Shown here: positions 34,949 to 44,314 of the stretch, piece by piece
Layout of the letters: each line of letters begins with the position of its first letter
Numbering within the stretch: position 1 is the first letter of the stretch
Assembly (NCBI GenBank): GCA_017631875.1
Contig: JAGBSL010000009.1
Coordinates: forward strand, 1 to 64,000
DNA: 64,000 nucleotides
Direction of reading: 5' to 3'
Source of the DNA: Bacteroidales bacterium
GTDB lineage: Bacteria; Bacteroidota; Bacteroidia; Bacteroidales; UBA932
Position numbers and translations under genes: made by a program
Notes under the pieces: model-generated
Told to the model about the DNA's origin: nothing
Seen by the model: the letters and a program-made list of their open reading frames with translations, nothing else
The model's database searches: none

Positions 34949-36136
34949 TTACTCCCCCATTAATGTCGGAGTAACCAAAACATTATCAAGTTCGAGGGCC
35001 CAGGAGAAAATTTCGCGGAACTGGTCTACGGTGAAGACTCCGGACTGGATGCCTACCTCGTGGAGGTGCCAGCGGGTATGACCACCCTCCTCACACTTGC
35101 GTCTGAGGGCATCGATTTGCCTGAGGATCTCCTCTTTCCCGACTCCATCTATACGGATATTGTAACCCTTGTTATAATGCCTGCTGAATCTTGTCTTATG
35201 TGTGAGATGGAAGGCCTTCTCGCCGTCGGTCTCGTCTGCGTTGGTACCGCAGATGACCACGTCGTGAATGCTCCAGCGGCTTGATTTCGGAGGGAGGAGC
35301 TTGGACGGCTTCCAGTCGGTGCCGTCGACCTGGTTGATTACGGCAAGCATATCGGATGGAATATAGATGAGGGCCTGCTCGATGAGTTCCTCAGGCACTC
35401 CGTAGTAGGCAGCGGCAATACCTCCGGCAATAGCAGCCTCGGTATCAGCATCGCCACCAAGGTAGATAGCCTTATGGATGACATCCTCGTAACTGTCGCC
35501 CTCGAGGAAAGCTATGACCGAGTCTTGGATGGTCGGTTCTGCATCAACGATTCTTGCATGCGAAGCCTCGTAATCTACCTCACGGTTTGCTCTCGCCTGA
35601 AGGATCTCCCCACGCACCTGATCATACGAACGGTGAAGGTCGTAGCCGAAGGTCTTCTCAAGGTAATCACGGATTTCATCCTTGGTTGCACCGGTGCGGG
35701 CCATGTATATGGCAGCCGCAGCGGCCTGAGCTCCGGCGATAGCTTGCGGACTGTCGTGACTCGGAAGTGCCGACTCCTTGGCGAGCTCGAGACACTCCTC
35801 AAGAGATGTCGCGAGGTAGCCCACAGGACTCACCCTCATGACAGCGCCGTTATGCGTACTGCCGGGACTCATCCTCGTCCCGCTGTCGCGGAACCTCTTG
35901 AAGGAACTGCCATAACCCGCATTAGGATACTCCTTCGCCCACCTGAGCAGCGACTGGGCGATGTCCACCCCATCCCTATCAAGCATCCACTGAGCTACCG
36001 CAATTGTCAACACGGTATCATCAGTTACGGTAGAACCGCTTGTAAAAGTCTTGAATCTCTTGCTTGAGACCGGTTTGGCCTCTCTTGTCGAACCGGCCAC
36101 ATCGCCGATCACCGCACCTATAATTCCTTTAATCAT
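34949..36136 (-). CDS. ADP-ribosylglycohydrolase (DraG/ARH family) with C-terminal extra domain
   Basis: A 395-residue protein starting MIKGIIGAVIGDVAGSTRE at the ATG 36136; a longer frame adds 28 residues of poor pattern. The ARH fold with its two-metal site is shown by GDVAGS, STVTDDTVLTIAVAQWML (Asp pair), SPQAIAGAQAAAAAIY and IYLGGDADTEAAIAGGIAAAYYG (metal-binding GGDADT). Members hydrolyse ADP-ribosyl-Arg, ADP-ribosyl-Ser or related bonds. After about residue 290 comes a roughly 105-residue domain (WSIHDVVICGTNADETDGE to the end) that I do not recognise. It is convergent with the RT gene, 30 bases from it. Its presence some 17 kb from the NADAR/ART/PARG group extends the ADP-ribose theme. 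Confidence 0.88.
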   Translation of the reverse strand: MIKGIIGAVIGDVAGSTREAKPVSSKRFKTFTSGSTVTDDTVLTIAVAQWMLDRDGVDIAQSLLRWAKEYPNAGYGSSFKRFRDSGTRMSPGSTHNGAVMRVSPVGYLATSLEECLELAKESALPSHDSPQAIAGAQAAAAAIYMARTGATKDEIRDYLEKTFGYDLHRSYDQVRGEILQARANREVDYEASHARIVDAEPTIQDSVIAFLEGDSYEDVIHKAIYLGGDADTEAAIAGGIAAAYYGVPEELIEQALIYIPSDMLAVINQVDGTDWKPSKLLPPKSSRWSIHDVVICGTNADETDGEKAFHLTHKTRFSRHYNKGYNIRIDGVGKEEILRQIDALRRKCEEGGHTRWHLHEVGIQSGVFTVDQFREIFSWALELDNVLVTPTLMGE

Positions 36137-36679
36137 ATCTTTGGGGATTACTACAAAGTTACTAACTAAATAATATACGCAAGGAAGAGATAATCCATTA
36201 TGCAACGAAAATAATTTCACTTAAAGTCTACTTTAGCACGGTTTATGCAGTAAAAGCTACACACTAAAAACTTAACCAAATCTGATGAAATTGTAATTTT
36301 CATTCTTTTCCCGTCACAAAATTACTTACCTGTGCCGCAATTTGGCCCAAGGTCAATTTATCTTTGCCCTTTAAATAGGGCGAATGAAGAAATTTATGAA
36401 ATTTTCTTCAATTTCTGACTAACAACTTACAAACTACTTTCGTATCATATATGTCAGGCCTCAAAACAGGCCTGTCGAGACAAGATGCACCGACACATCT
36501 AATAATAACATTAAAAAACGACTGCCTATGTCACTAAAGATCAAATAAGGTTAATCCAAGGCTCGTTGGCCTCCTTGAATTATCACGAACCATTAACCAT
36601 TGGCCAAATCCGACTACTACAATCATCGTCACAAGGACGAAAGATTCTATCGTTTAACCTTAATTGATTTTACTGACTT
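36137..36679. other. Gene-free region with a plus-strand -7 box at 36359-36366
   Basis: This 540-base A/T-rich stretch separates the divergent ARH and sigma-like genes. It contains a perfect -7 box TATCTTTG (36359-36366), which would give a leader of about 300 bases ahead of the sigma-like ATG. A small hairpin (AGGCC...GGCCT) lies near 36455-36474. No convincing ORF or tRNA was seen. Confidence 0.5.
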
Positions 36680-37216
36680 ATGGCAAAGAGTGCACACTAC
36701 AAGTGCGCCCTTGAGGGCGCGTCGTCTGACCTTTTTGGAGAGTATCTCTATTCTCTCGTGGACATGAATGTCCGCAAACTCACAAAAAAGTTTAACTCAG
36801 TGGTTTCCGAGCAGGACAAGGAAGACATTGTACAGGACATCTGGCTCATGATGCAGAAGAAGAAGCACATGGTCAAGGAAGATAACAACTTCAAGGGTTG
36901 GGTATACATGTGTTGCAGAAACTACATTTATTCATTCCTCCGCGAGAGGAAGAAAAAAAATGAAAGAGAGTTCCCTACAGACCACCTCTGGGGCATCCAT
37001 GACACCCATTCACCTGAAAAGGACTACATCTCACGCGAGGTCGAAAAGCGCCTCCATGAGGCTATCAGAAAACAGACCACTGAGCAGCAAAAGGTTGCAG
37101 AGATGTTGATTGATGGTGTACCATACAGCAAGATGGCACTCATACTTGACTGCAGTGAGAACACTGTCAGAGGCAGAATTTTCCGCCTCAGAAACAATCT
37201 AAAGGTTGCAAACTAA
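36680..37216 (+). CDS. Sigma-70-like (ECF-type) factor
   Basis: A 178-residue protein. SEQDKEDIVQDIWLMMQKKK and NFKGWVYMCCRNYIYSFLRE correspond to sigma region 2; QQKVAEMLIDGVPYSKMALI and LDCSENTVRGRIFRLRNNLK to the region 4 helix-turn-helix. The two regions are joined by a charged linker (KKKNEREFPTD). No anti-sigma partner is present. The long leader suggests control after transcription start. It is similar in size and layout to the gene at 14003. Confidence 0.82.
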   Translation: MAKSAHYKCALEGASSDLFGEYLYSLVDMNVRKLTKKFNSVVSEQDKEDIVQDIWLMMQKKKHMVKEDNNFKGWVYMCCRNYIYSFLRERKKKNEREFPTDHLWGIHDTHSPEKDYISREVEKRLHEAIRKQTTEQQKVAEMLIDGVPYSKMALILDCSENTVRGRIFRLRNNLKVAN

Positions 37217-37302
37217 TCCAGTTTGCAACCGGGATCCAACCACCACCTAACATTTCACAACCTAACCCGTATTATTAATGTAACGAACTTAAACTCCCAA
37301 CT

Positions 37303-37794
37303 ATGAACACTCAGACAATGAACACAAAGACCCAGATTATCAACCTCCTCCGTTCGACCAATAGAGAGGGCATAGAGAATGTAATCAACCTCCTTGAGAG
37401 CAGCAACTTCTTCACTGTCAAGTGTCACAGCCACCACAAGTACACCGGTGGCATGGCAGACCATGCACTTGAAACCTTGAACATTGCCCGCAAGACATCG
37501 CGTGGCATCCCTGAGGACAGTCTCATCATCTGTTGTCTCCTCCACGACATCTGTGATATCTATGGTCACTGGAAGTACAAGGGCCATGGTCAGCGTTCTG
37601 CTGACCTTGTAGCAAAACACTGCGGGTTAAAACTCAGTAAGGATGAGTGGAATGCCATCCGCTACCATATGAGAAGAGGCTACAAGAGACCAGACCATAC
37701 TCGATTGGGGATGGCAGTCTACTATGCAGACAAGGCAAGTGCTGCATCACAAGCTGTATCTGCTGCATTGAAAGGGTTCTTCTGCAAAGCATAG
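37303..37794 (+). CDS. HD-domain phosphohydrolase-like protein
   Basis: A 163-residue protein. The metal-binding HD set is visible: HHKYTGGMADHALETLNIA, LLHDICDIYGHWKYKGHG and YHMRRGYKRPDH, plus a late Asp in VYYADKAS. HD domains hydrolyse nucleotides or phosphodiesters. The substrate is unknown. It follows the sigma-like gene by 86 bases and precedes the UvrD helicase. An in-frame ATG at 37318 is an alternative start. Confidence 0.78.
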   Translation: MNTQTMNTKTQIINLLRSTNREGIENVINLLESSNFFTVKCHSHHKYTGGMADHALETLNIARKTSRGIPEDSLIICCLLHDICDIYGHWKYKGHGQRSADLVAKHCGLKLSKDEWNAIRYHMRRGYKRPDHTRLGMAVYYADKASAASQAVSAALKGFFCKA

Positions 37795-37820
37795 CCTTAG
37801 CAACTTAACAAAAGATTTAG

Positions 37821-37828
37821 TAAATTTG
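37821..37828 (+). promoter_or_regulatory. -7 box for the helicase gene
   Basis: TAAATTTG, a perfect TAnnTTTG match, 19 bases upstream of the UvrD-like ATG. It implies that the helicase and the AlbA-WYL gene behind it have their own promoter. Confidence 0.6.
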
Positions 37829-37847
37829 TGTTCCTTTTAGAAAACTC

Positions 37848-40019
37848 ATGGAACTGACAGGACTTAATGACAAGCAGCTGGAAGCTGTACAAGCTACCGA
37901 AGGAAGGGTAAGGATAATTGCCGGAGCGGGCTCCGGCAAAACTCGTGTGTTGGCATATAGGTACGCTTACCTTGTCGACGAGCTGGGAATAGATCCGGGC
38001 AACATCCTGTGCCTGACCTTCACAAACAAGGCCGCCCAGGAGATGCGCCACAGGATCAACTCCCTGATCGGCGGAGAATACGCCAGCGACTTCATCTGCA
38101 CGATCCACTCCTTCTGCGTCAAGTTCCTTCGCGAAGAGATCTTCAGGCTCGGATACCCCAAGACATTCCAGGTCCTCGATGAGGAGGACATGAAGGCTAT
38201 AGCCAAGGAGGCGCATGAGGAGAACGGCCTGGAGCGCAAGGAATCGACCGTAGAGAGGTTCCTGAGGGACTTCTATAAGACAAAGGCTCTTACCGGAGAG
38301 GAATACATCAAGACGTTCCTGCTCCCGGGAGGGCCGCAGCTGTTTTCGCAAGAGACAGCCGCGCAGCTTACCAAGGTCTATGGAGAGAACCATGTCGGAC
38401 TGTTCACCAGCACCATACTTAGAGAGAGGAAATACCTTTCCCTGGACTTTGACGACCTGATCTTCTTCACCATCTACATCCTCGAGAACTTCCCCGAAGT
38501 GCGCGAGAAATGGCAGAAGAAGATGAATTATGTCATGGTGGACGAGGTGCAGGACTGCAACGGACTGGACTGGAAGATATACGAAACGTTGAGCACCAGA
38601 CATGGCAACCTGTTCCTGGTAGGTGACCCTGACCAGACAATCTACGAATGGAGAGGAGCCGACCTGCCGCAGTTCCTCAACTGCAAGCCGCAGACCGACA
38701 TAGTCATGGCCCAGAACTACAGGTCTACTGCAACGATTCTCAATGCAGCCAACTCTATCATCGAGCATAACGACGAACGCATAAAGAAGGACCTGTTCAC
38801 ATGTACCGGCCTCGGAGAGAAGATCATCCACTTCCACGGTAAGGACGAGAAGAAGGAGGCGGACTGGATCTCGCAAAAGATTCTCAATACAACAGATAGC
38901 CTGTCCGACTGCGCCGTATTGGTGCGTTCAGCTTATCTCACCCGCGCGATCGAGCAGTCGTTCATGAAACATAAGATAAGCTACGTCATCTGGGGCGGCG
39001 TGCGGTTCTTCGAAAGGAAGGAGATCAAGGACTCGCTGAGTTACCTCAGGCTCGTCGCCAGCGGCGACGACATGGCATTCAAGCGCATAGCGAACGTGCC
39101 GTCGAGGAAGATCGGCCGTAAGGCGATGGAGGATATAACGGCGACAGCCGAAGCCAACGGATGCAGCCTGTTCGAGGCTTTGCGCACCCTCTCGTCAACA
39201 AGGGCATACGCTAAAGAGCCAATAATCAAGTTCATAGAGTTGATTGACACAGCGAGGAAGCTTGCCGCTGACGGCATGAGCATAAGCAACCTTCTGGAGT
39301 ATCTCCTGGCGAACAGCGGCCTGAACGAACTGTACCGCAACGACGAGCAGGAAGAGAGACTCGAGAACCTCAACGAGCTCGTGCAGTCGATAAAGACCTA
39401 CGAGAACGAGCACAAGGAGGACGAGATCACCTTGGACACATATCTGCAGGACATTGCGTTATATACCAATGCCGACTACATGAAGGACAAGAACTTTGTC
39501 AGGGTGATGACCATCCATCAGGCAAAGGGACTTGAATTCCCTTATGTGTTCGTGGCTGGACTGAACGAGGGCGTGCTTCCGAACAAGCGAAGCGTCCGCG
39601 AGAGGAAGAAGAAGGCGATGGAGGAGGAAAGGAGGCTCATGTATGTTGCCGTTACACGTGCGCAGAAGAGGCTGTTCCTGACCGAATCTGAGGGCTACTC
39701 CGTTCAGGGAGGATTTGATAAGCTACCATCAAGATTCATTCGCGAGATAAAACCAGAACTCCTTATCACTGAAGGAGATATGGACGAGGGATTGTGGAAC
39801 AGAGCGTGCAGTTTCAGCAAGACAATGGACGCGGAATGCGGTCTGCTCTCCCCTAGTGCGCCCCGCCCTGGACTCACAGAAGGAGACGAGGTCATGCACA
39901 AGGTCTTCGGCAGCGGCATCGTACGCAGCGTATATGACGGCGGCGATTACTGCGAGGTCGAATTCTTCGACAGCGGCCTGCGATCGCTGAAGTCTGACAA
40001 ACTGACAAAACAGAAATAA
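37848..40019 (+). CDS. UvrD/Rep-like superfamily 1 DNA helicase
   Basis: A 723-residue 3'-5' helicase. LNDKQLEAVQATEGRVRIIAG begins motif Q/I, AGAGSGKTR is Walker A, LCLTFTNKAAQEM is Ia, YVMVDEVQDCN is motif II, LVGDPDQTIYEWRGA is III, AQNYRST is IV, MTIHQAKGLEFPYVFV is V and RRLMYVAVTRAQKRLF is VI. The C-terminal HKVFGSGIVRSVYDGGDYCE resembles the Tudor-like tail of PcrA/UvrD. All motifs are intact. Only 12 bases separate it from the following AlbA-WYL gene, so it may be part of a dedicated two-gene system rather than the general repair helicase. Confidence 0.9.
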   Translation: MELTGLNDKQLEAVQATEGRVRIIAGAGSGKTRVLAYRYAYLVDELGIDPGNILCLTFTNKAAQEMRHRINSLIGGEYASDFICTIHSFCVKFLREEIFRLGYPKTFQVLDEEDMKAIAKEAHEENGLERKESTVERFLRDFYKTKALTGEEYIKTFLLPGGPQLFSQETAAQLTKVYGENHVGLFTSTILRERKYLSLDFDDLIFFTIYILENFPEVREKWQKKMNYVMVDEVQDCNGLDWKIYETLSTRHGNLFLVGDPDQTIYEWRGADLPQFLNCKPQTDIVMAQNYRSTATILNAANSIIEHNDERIKKDLFTCTGLGEKIIHFHGKDEKKEADWISQKILNTTDSLSDCAVLVRSAYLTRAIEQSFMKHKISYVIWGGVRFFERKEIKDSLSYLRLVASGDDMAFKRIANVPSRKIGRKAMEDITATAEANGCSLFEALRTLSSTRAYAKEPIIKFIELIDTARKLAADGMSISNLLEYLLANSGLNELYRNDEQEERLENLNELVQSIKTYENEHKEDEITLDTYLQDIALYTNADYMKDKNFVRVMTIHQAKGLEFPYVFVAGLNEGVLPNKRSVRERKKKAMEEERRLMYVAVTRAQKRLFLTESEGYSVQGGFDKLPSRFIREIKPELLITEGDMDEGLWNRACSFSKTMDAECGLLSPSAPRPGLTEGDEVMHKVFGSGIVRSVYDGGDYCEVEFFDSGLRSLKSDKLTKQK

Positions 40020-40031
40020 CACAAGATAATA

Positions 40032-42863
40032 ATGGCTGAGAATACAATGACGCCCCTGTGGCTGGACATCAAAAAGGAATATATTGACGAGAACTTCGAA
40101 GGAGTGCTCAAATACCTCCATAGAATGGTAAAGAATCCTGATCTCCAGGACAGTTTTTATCAGACTACGGTAAATCTTCTTGAGGAAAGGATGCAGGCGC
40201 TTATTGAAAGCGTCACTGCTGCTCCGCTTCAAGAAAACATGTGCAAGGATGCGGACCTTAAGCTTTACTGCAGGATGTGCGGACTGTATATCCTGACATT
40301 TCCTGATGATTCTGAGTTAAGGAGAAACGCATACTCGCTCATGCTTCAGTGTCTGCTTCTGCTTTCGCAGCAGCACATCGAGGAACTGGCCGAGCTGTCG
40401 GTTGCAAATCTTCTCGGACGTATGAGTGAAAGACGTCCTTTCTCATGGGAGGACATCATTGAGTTCAAGGAGCAGGTGCTTGCTCATAAGATCGTCAAAT
40501 CCACAGTTTTGACCGACGGTCTTGACGAAGAATTCAGGTTTGCAGGTAAAGGTTCTGTAACCATGAAGAAAGGAGTGATGGAACTTTCATGCCTTTCTCC
40601 GGATGATTCCGCAAGAGCTGGCCACATATCAGCTGTGGAACTACTTGACGGACAGCTCCATATCATGTCAGAAAAGGATGCAAGACTAAAGAAGTCCGAC
40701 CTGGACAACCTCCAGGCCATGTCCGATTTCACTGACGGATTCATCCATGATCTAAAAGAGTGTACCGTAAGACAAAACATTTACAAGAAGCACTATGAAG
40801 ACGGAGATACTGCCGAGGTCGTGATTGTCAGCAAAGGCCAGCGCATTAAGGTCAGGACAATCAGCAAGGAACACGAAACAATAGAAGGCTACATCAAGAC
40901 GCCAGAACTGTCAAACATAAATTACTATATCGAGGACTTCAACAAGTACCTGCTTGAAGGCGACATATTGAGACTTGAGATTGTAAATGCCGATGACGGA
41001 ATCTTCAGCCTGGACGAGGAGTTCAAGGATTACATCATCAATGACAGGAGCGACGACACAGTGAGCATCTGCGCGTACATCAATAGGATAATCCCTGACA
41101 GGACAGGAAACGAGAAGGTCTACATGTGGTGCGATCAAGGCTACGCCGTGCAGGCTTTCGGCAAGGGCGAATACAAGGAGGGGCAGTTCGTGATGGTCAA
41201 GATCCTGAGCTATGGCGAGCATTCGTTTTACGGCACCGTCCTGACAGAGATTCTCTGCGAGAGCGACGAGGACTTTGACGTTGATGAGGCAAAAAGCGAT
41301 TGCGTTGCGGGCTTCGCGCTTCCTGCTGAAGAGGAGAAAGAGGAAATCGGAACACTATCGGCTGAAACAATAAAAATGCTCTGCAGGACACTTAGCGTCT
41401 ACCAGAAACATCTTCTGAAGCCTTCCGACAGATATAGGATACTTTGCACCATACGCATATTGGCCGAGATGACTAAAAACACTGAGGACGCAAAATATGC
41501 CAAGTTCCTGTCGGAATACATGGAAAATCTTGTATTCTTCGCCAGAAGTGAATACGACAAGATACGCCTTATGGAATATGATTCGGAGGCCGAGCCCCAG
41601 AGCGTAGCAAGAAGAAAGCGCGTTGTGGAGATACTGAAGGCGTACGGAGACGACTCCATGAACGAGATGCTTGACCAGATCGTCGATACAGACACAGACG
41701 AACTGATAAAGAAAATTGCGATCCTGGTGCTCTCATGTAACCGCATCGACCACGTCATCAGCAAGTCCATGCAGAACGTGATCAAGCGAGAGGTCATCAA
41801 ATGTCTTGCGATCGAAACAGAAATAGAGGCAGACCTCGACGAAGAGAACGGAACATACCTCGGCATAGAGAATGACCGCCAGGAATTCAAGACTTCGTTC
41901 TTCATTGCTCCCAAAAACGCTAAGGAACAGAACCAGAAACTGACTATCCTCCGCGGCGTTTGCGCCTTCCTTAACACAAGAGTCGGTGGTACGCTTTACC
42001 TTGGAGTGGACGACCTCGGATACATCAAGGGAGTGAGCCAGGATATCGAATATATGGAGAGGACCACATATGGAAGGTACAAAGGACTTGACGGATACAT
42101 GCGTCTCATTACCGATGAGGCAAAAAAGATATTCGATATCAGCATATTGACCAACATCAGGATAGTCCCGATGTATGACAACCAGGTCGTGGCGATTACT
42201 GTAAGTCCATATGAATATGACATAGTCAAGGTTGAAGACCAGGCATGGATACGAATCAACAGCGAGACTGTCAGGATGTCAGAGGCTTCAAGGCGACAGA
42301 TCATGGCAGACAGAATCCTTTCGCAGAAGGAAGATGCCGCCAACATCGCAACGCTTATGGATGCGATCGAGAACAAGAGGCAGGTTATTCTCCACGGCTA
42401 CAGTTCGTCCCACAGCGGAGAGATCAAGGACAGGAAAGTAGAGCCTTTTGCGTTTGCGGCAGGAAAGAAGACCGTATGGTGCTATGAGCCTGAGACGAAA
42501 ACGAATAAGGTCTTCAAGATCGACCGCATCAGCAATGTAGAGATACTCGCCGAAGGATGGTTGTTCGAAACACACCACAAAAAGGGCAATATGGACATCT
42601 TCCATATGACCGGAGATATTCCTGTCAACGTCAAGCTCGAGCTTACACTTAGAGCAAAGAACATTCTTACCGAGGAGTATCCTGAGGCAGAAAAGTATCT
42701 GATCCCTACCGAAAGCGACGACAGATGGATTCTGGAAACAGCAGTGTATCAGATGTATGGAATAGGAAGGTTTTACCTTGGCCTGGCCGGAGATATCCAC
42801 ATTATCGAAGCACCTGGACTGTTGGAGTATGTTAGAGAATACATTGCCAAGCACATAAGCTAG
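40032..42863 (+). CDS. Large AlbA_2/Schlafen-like protein with C-terminal WYL domain
   Basis: A 943-residue protein. The N-terminal 600 residues are mainly helical and unrecognised, with a beta-rich stretch near 265-410 (VVIVSKGQRIKVRTIS, VYMWCDQGYAVQAFGKG). Residues of about 615-765 are an AlbA_2/Schlafen domain: ENDRQEFKTSFFIAP, GVCAFLNTRVGGTLYLGVDD, YIKGVSQDIEY. Residues of about 795-860 look like a WYL domain (VILHGYSSSHSGEIKDRKVE, TNKVFKIDRISNVEIL). AlbA_2 domains occur in RNA/DNA-binding regulators and Schlafen nucleases. Both domains recur in phage defence. The gene is tightly coupled to the UvrD-like helicase upstream. No known named system matches this pair to my knowledge. Confidence 0.75.
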   Translation: MAENTMTPLWLDIKKEYIDENFEGVLKYLHRMVKNPDLQDSFYQTTVNLLEERMQALIESVTAAPLQENMCKDADLKLYCRMCGLYILTFPDDSELRRNAYSLMLQCLLLLSQQHIEELAELSVANLLGRMSERRPFSWEDIIEFKEQVLAHKIVKSTVLTDGLDEEFRFAGKGSVTMKKGVMELSCLSPDDSARAGHISAVELLDGQLHIMSEKDARLKKSDLDNLQAMSDFTDGFIHDLKECTVRQNIYKKHYEDGDTAEVVIVSKGQRIKVRTISKEHETIEGYIKTPELSNINYYIEDFNKYLLEGDILRLEIVNADDGIFSLDEEFKDYIINDRSDDTVSICAYINRIIPDRTGNEKVYMWCDQGYAVQAFGKGEYKEGQFVMVKILSYGEHSFYGTVLTEILCESDEDFDVDEAKSDCVAGFALPAEEEKEEIGTLSAETIKMLCRTLSVYQKHLLKPSDRYRILCTIRILAEMTKNTEDAKYAKFLSEYMENLVFFARSEYDKIRLMEYDSEAEPQSVARRKRVVEILKAYGDDSMNEMLDQIVDTDTDELIKKIAILVLSCNRIDHVISKSMQNVIKREVIKCLAIETEIEADLDEENGTYLGIENDRQEFKTSFFIAPKNAKEQNQKLTILRGVCAFLNTRVGGTLYLGVDDLGYIKGVSQDIEYMERTTYGRYKGLDGYMRLITDEAKKIFDISILTNIRIVPMYDNQVVAITVSPYEYDIVKVEDQAWIRINSETVRMSEASRRQIMADRILSQKEDAANIATLMDAIENKRQVILHGYSSSHSGEIKDRKVEPFAFAAGKKTVWCYEPETKTNKVFKIDRISNVEILAEGWLFETHHKKGNMDIFHMTGDIPVNVKLELTLRAKNILTEEYPEAEKYLIPTESDDRWILETAVYQMYGIGRFYLGLAGDIHIIEAPGLLEYVREYIAKHIS

Positions 42864-42917
42864 CTGCGGGCACGATTTTGGTAGTGCTAATTTAAAATTA
42901 TTTTAAATTAACCAAAG

Positions 42918-43679
42918 ATGAAGAGATTACAAGATAACGTAACCATAATTACTGGTGCAGGCAAGGGTATCGGATACGGCCTTGCCGAAGCATTCGCCGA
43001 GGCGGGATCAAACCTCGTGATTACAGGCAGAACCGAATCAAGACTTTTGGCCGCAAAGGAAAGACTCGAAGCTCAGTACGGAGTGGAAGTTCTCCCTATC
43101 GTGGCAGACGGTGCTGATGAGGAGGCAATCAAATCGGTTGTCACCCAGGCTGTAGAGAAGTTCGGAAAGATAAACACCTTGGTAAACAACGCACAGGTAT
43201 CAAAGTCAGGATTGCCACTTGTGGAACATACACGCGAGGATTTTGACCTCGCGATCCTTTCGGGACTATATGCCGCATTCTTTTATATGCGCGAATGTCA
43301 CCCTTACCTCAAGGAGACCCGCGGTTCGGTGATCAATTTCGCTTCTGGAGCGGGACTGTTCGGCAAGCTCGGTCAGTCTTCATACGCGGCAGCAAAGGAA
43401 GGCATCCGAGGACTGTCGCGAGTCGCGGCAGCCGAATGGGGACCTGACGGCATCCGTGTAAACGTAATTTGCCCATTGGCTATGACAGAAAGCCTCCAGG
43501 AGTGGAAGGAACACTTCCCCGAGCTTTTCGAAAAGACCATCCAGGGCATTCCTCTTGGACATTTCGCCGATCCGAAGGATGACATCGGACGCGTAGCTGT
43601 GTTCCTCGCCAGCGAAGATGCACAATACGTAACAGGAGAGACCATCACCCTTCAGGGAGGTAGCGGACTCAGACCATAA
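42918..43679 (+). CDS. Short-chain dehydrogenase/reductase
   Basis: A 253-residue classical SDR. TGAGKGIGYGLAEAFAEAG is the NAD(P)-binding glycine motif, TLVNNAQVS is the NNAG motif with Gln in place of Gly, SVINFASGAG supplies the catalytic Ser region, and SSYAAAKEGIRGLSR holds the YxxxK pair. ITLQGGSGLRP is the usual C-terminal cap. The substrate is unknown. Confidence 0.88.
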   Translation: MKRLQDNVTIITGAGKGIGYGLAEAFAEAGSNLVITGRTESRLLAAKERLEAQYGVEVLPIVADGADEEAIKSVVTQAVEKFGKINTLVNNAQVSKSGLPLVEHTREDFDLAILSGLYAAFFYMRECHPYLKETRGSVINFASGAGLFGKLGQSSYAAAKEGIRGLSRVAAAEWGPDGIRVNVICPLAMTESLQEWKEHFPELFEKTIQGIPLGHFADPKDDIGRVAVFLASEDAQYVTGETITLQGGSGLRP

Positions 43680-43732
43680 CCATAATAGACTAAACTAACA
43701 GTTGCGCACGACACGGACCAGTGCATATACAC

Positions 43733-44314
43733 ATGGCACAATACAACATTTGGACTGAATGCTTTCTGGGCATGTCTCACTGCGGAGCGGTAACTGCAGA
43801 CGGATCCGGCACGGTGGAGTTTACAGACGAAGAAGTTGCAAAACTCGTGGAGATGATCCGCCAATGTGACTCTGATGATCTTGAGGTACTGAATCTTAAG
43901 GACACCTGTCCCGAGATTTACGAAAAGCTTGAGCAGGCGCACAGGGATGCCGCATATCAGGCGGAATACATGCACTGGCTCAGAGAAGGATATGAGGACA
44001 ATGTCTACGAGTACGACACTTATGAGTTGATGAGCTACTGCGAGGAAGAGTGCGGCTTCTGTTTCGATGAAGAACCGGAGGACTTCATGGACGAGGACGG
44101 AGACTATGATGAGGAAGCATACGAGGAAAGCAAGTACGATGCTTTCGTAGAATGGCTGGATGATTACATCTACTCACTGGATGATGAGGAGTTCGTGGAC
44201 TTCCTTATCAATCACATGAACGCTGATGTAGACATGAGCTCATGGTCCGAAGACTATACAGTCAGCTTGCCACCGGCTATTATCGAGATGGCTGCGGAGG
44301 CAGATGAAAAGTAA
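43733..44314 (+). CDS. Acidic hypothetical protein
   Basis: A 193-residue, strongly acidic protein starting MAQYNIWTECFLGMSHCG; a GTG four codons upstream is less likely. Acidic runs include YCEEECGFCFDEEPEDF and EDGDYDEEAYEESKYDAF. Not recognised, though part of it resembles the acidic protein at 22572. Its TAA stop overlaps the ATG of the TauE gene (TAATG), so the two are translationally coupled. Confidence 0.65.
   Translation: MAQYNIWTECFLGMSHCGAVTADGSGTVEFTDEEVAKLVEMIRQCDSDDLEVLNLKDTCPEIYEKLEQAHRDAAYQAEYMHWLREGYEDNVYEYDTYELMSYCEEECGFCFDEEPEDFMDEDGDYDEEAYEESKYDAFVEWLDDYIYSLDDEEFVDFLINHMNADVDMSSWSEDYTVSLPPAIIEMAAEADEK

Noticed and set aside
33010..35000. Group II intron around the reverse transcriptase
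   Set aside because: No domain V/VI-like hairpin follows the RT; the convergent ARH gene ends 30 bases after it. No GTGYG 5' boundary or maturase/HNH domain was seen.
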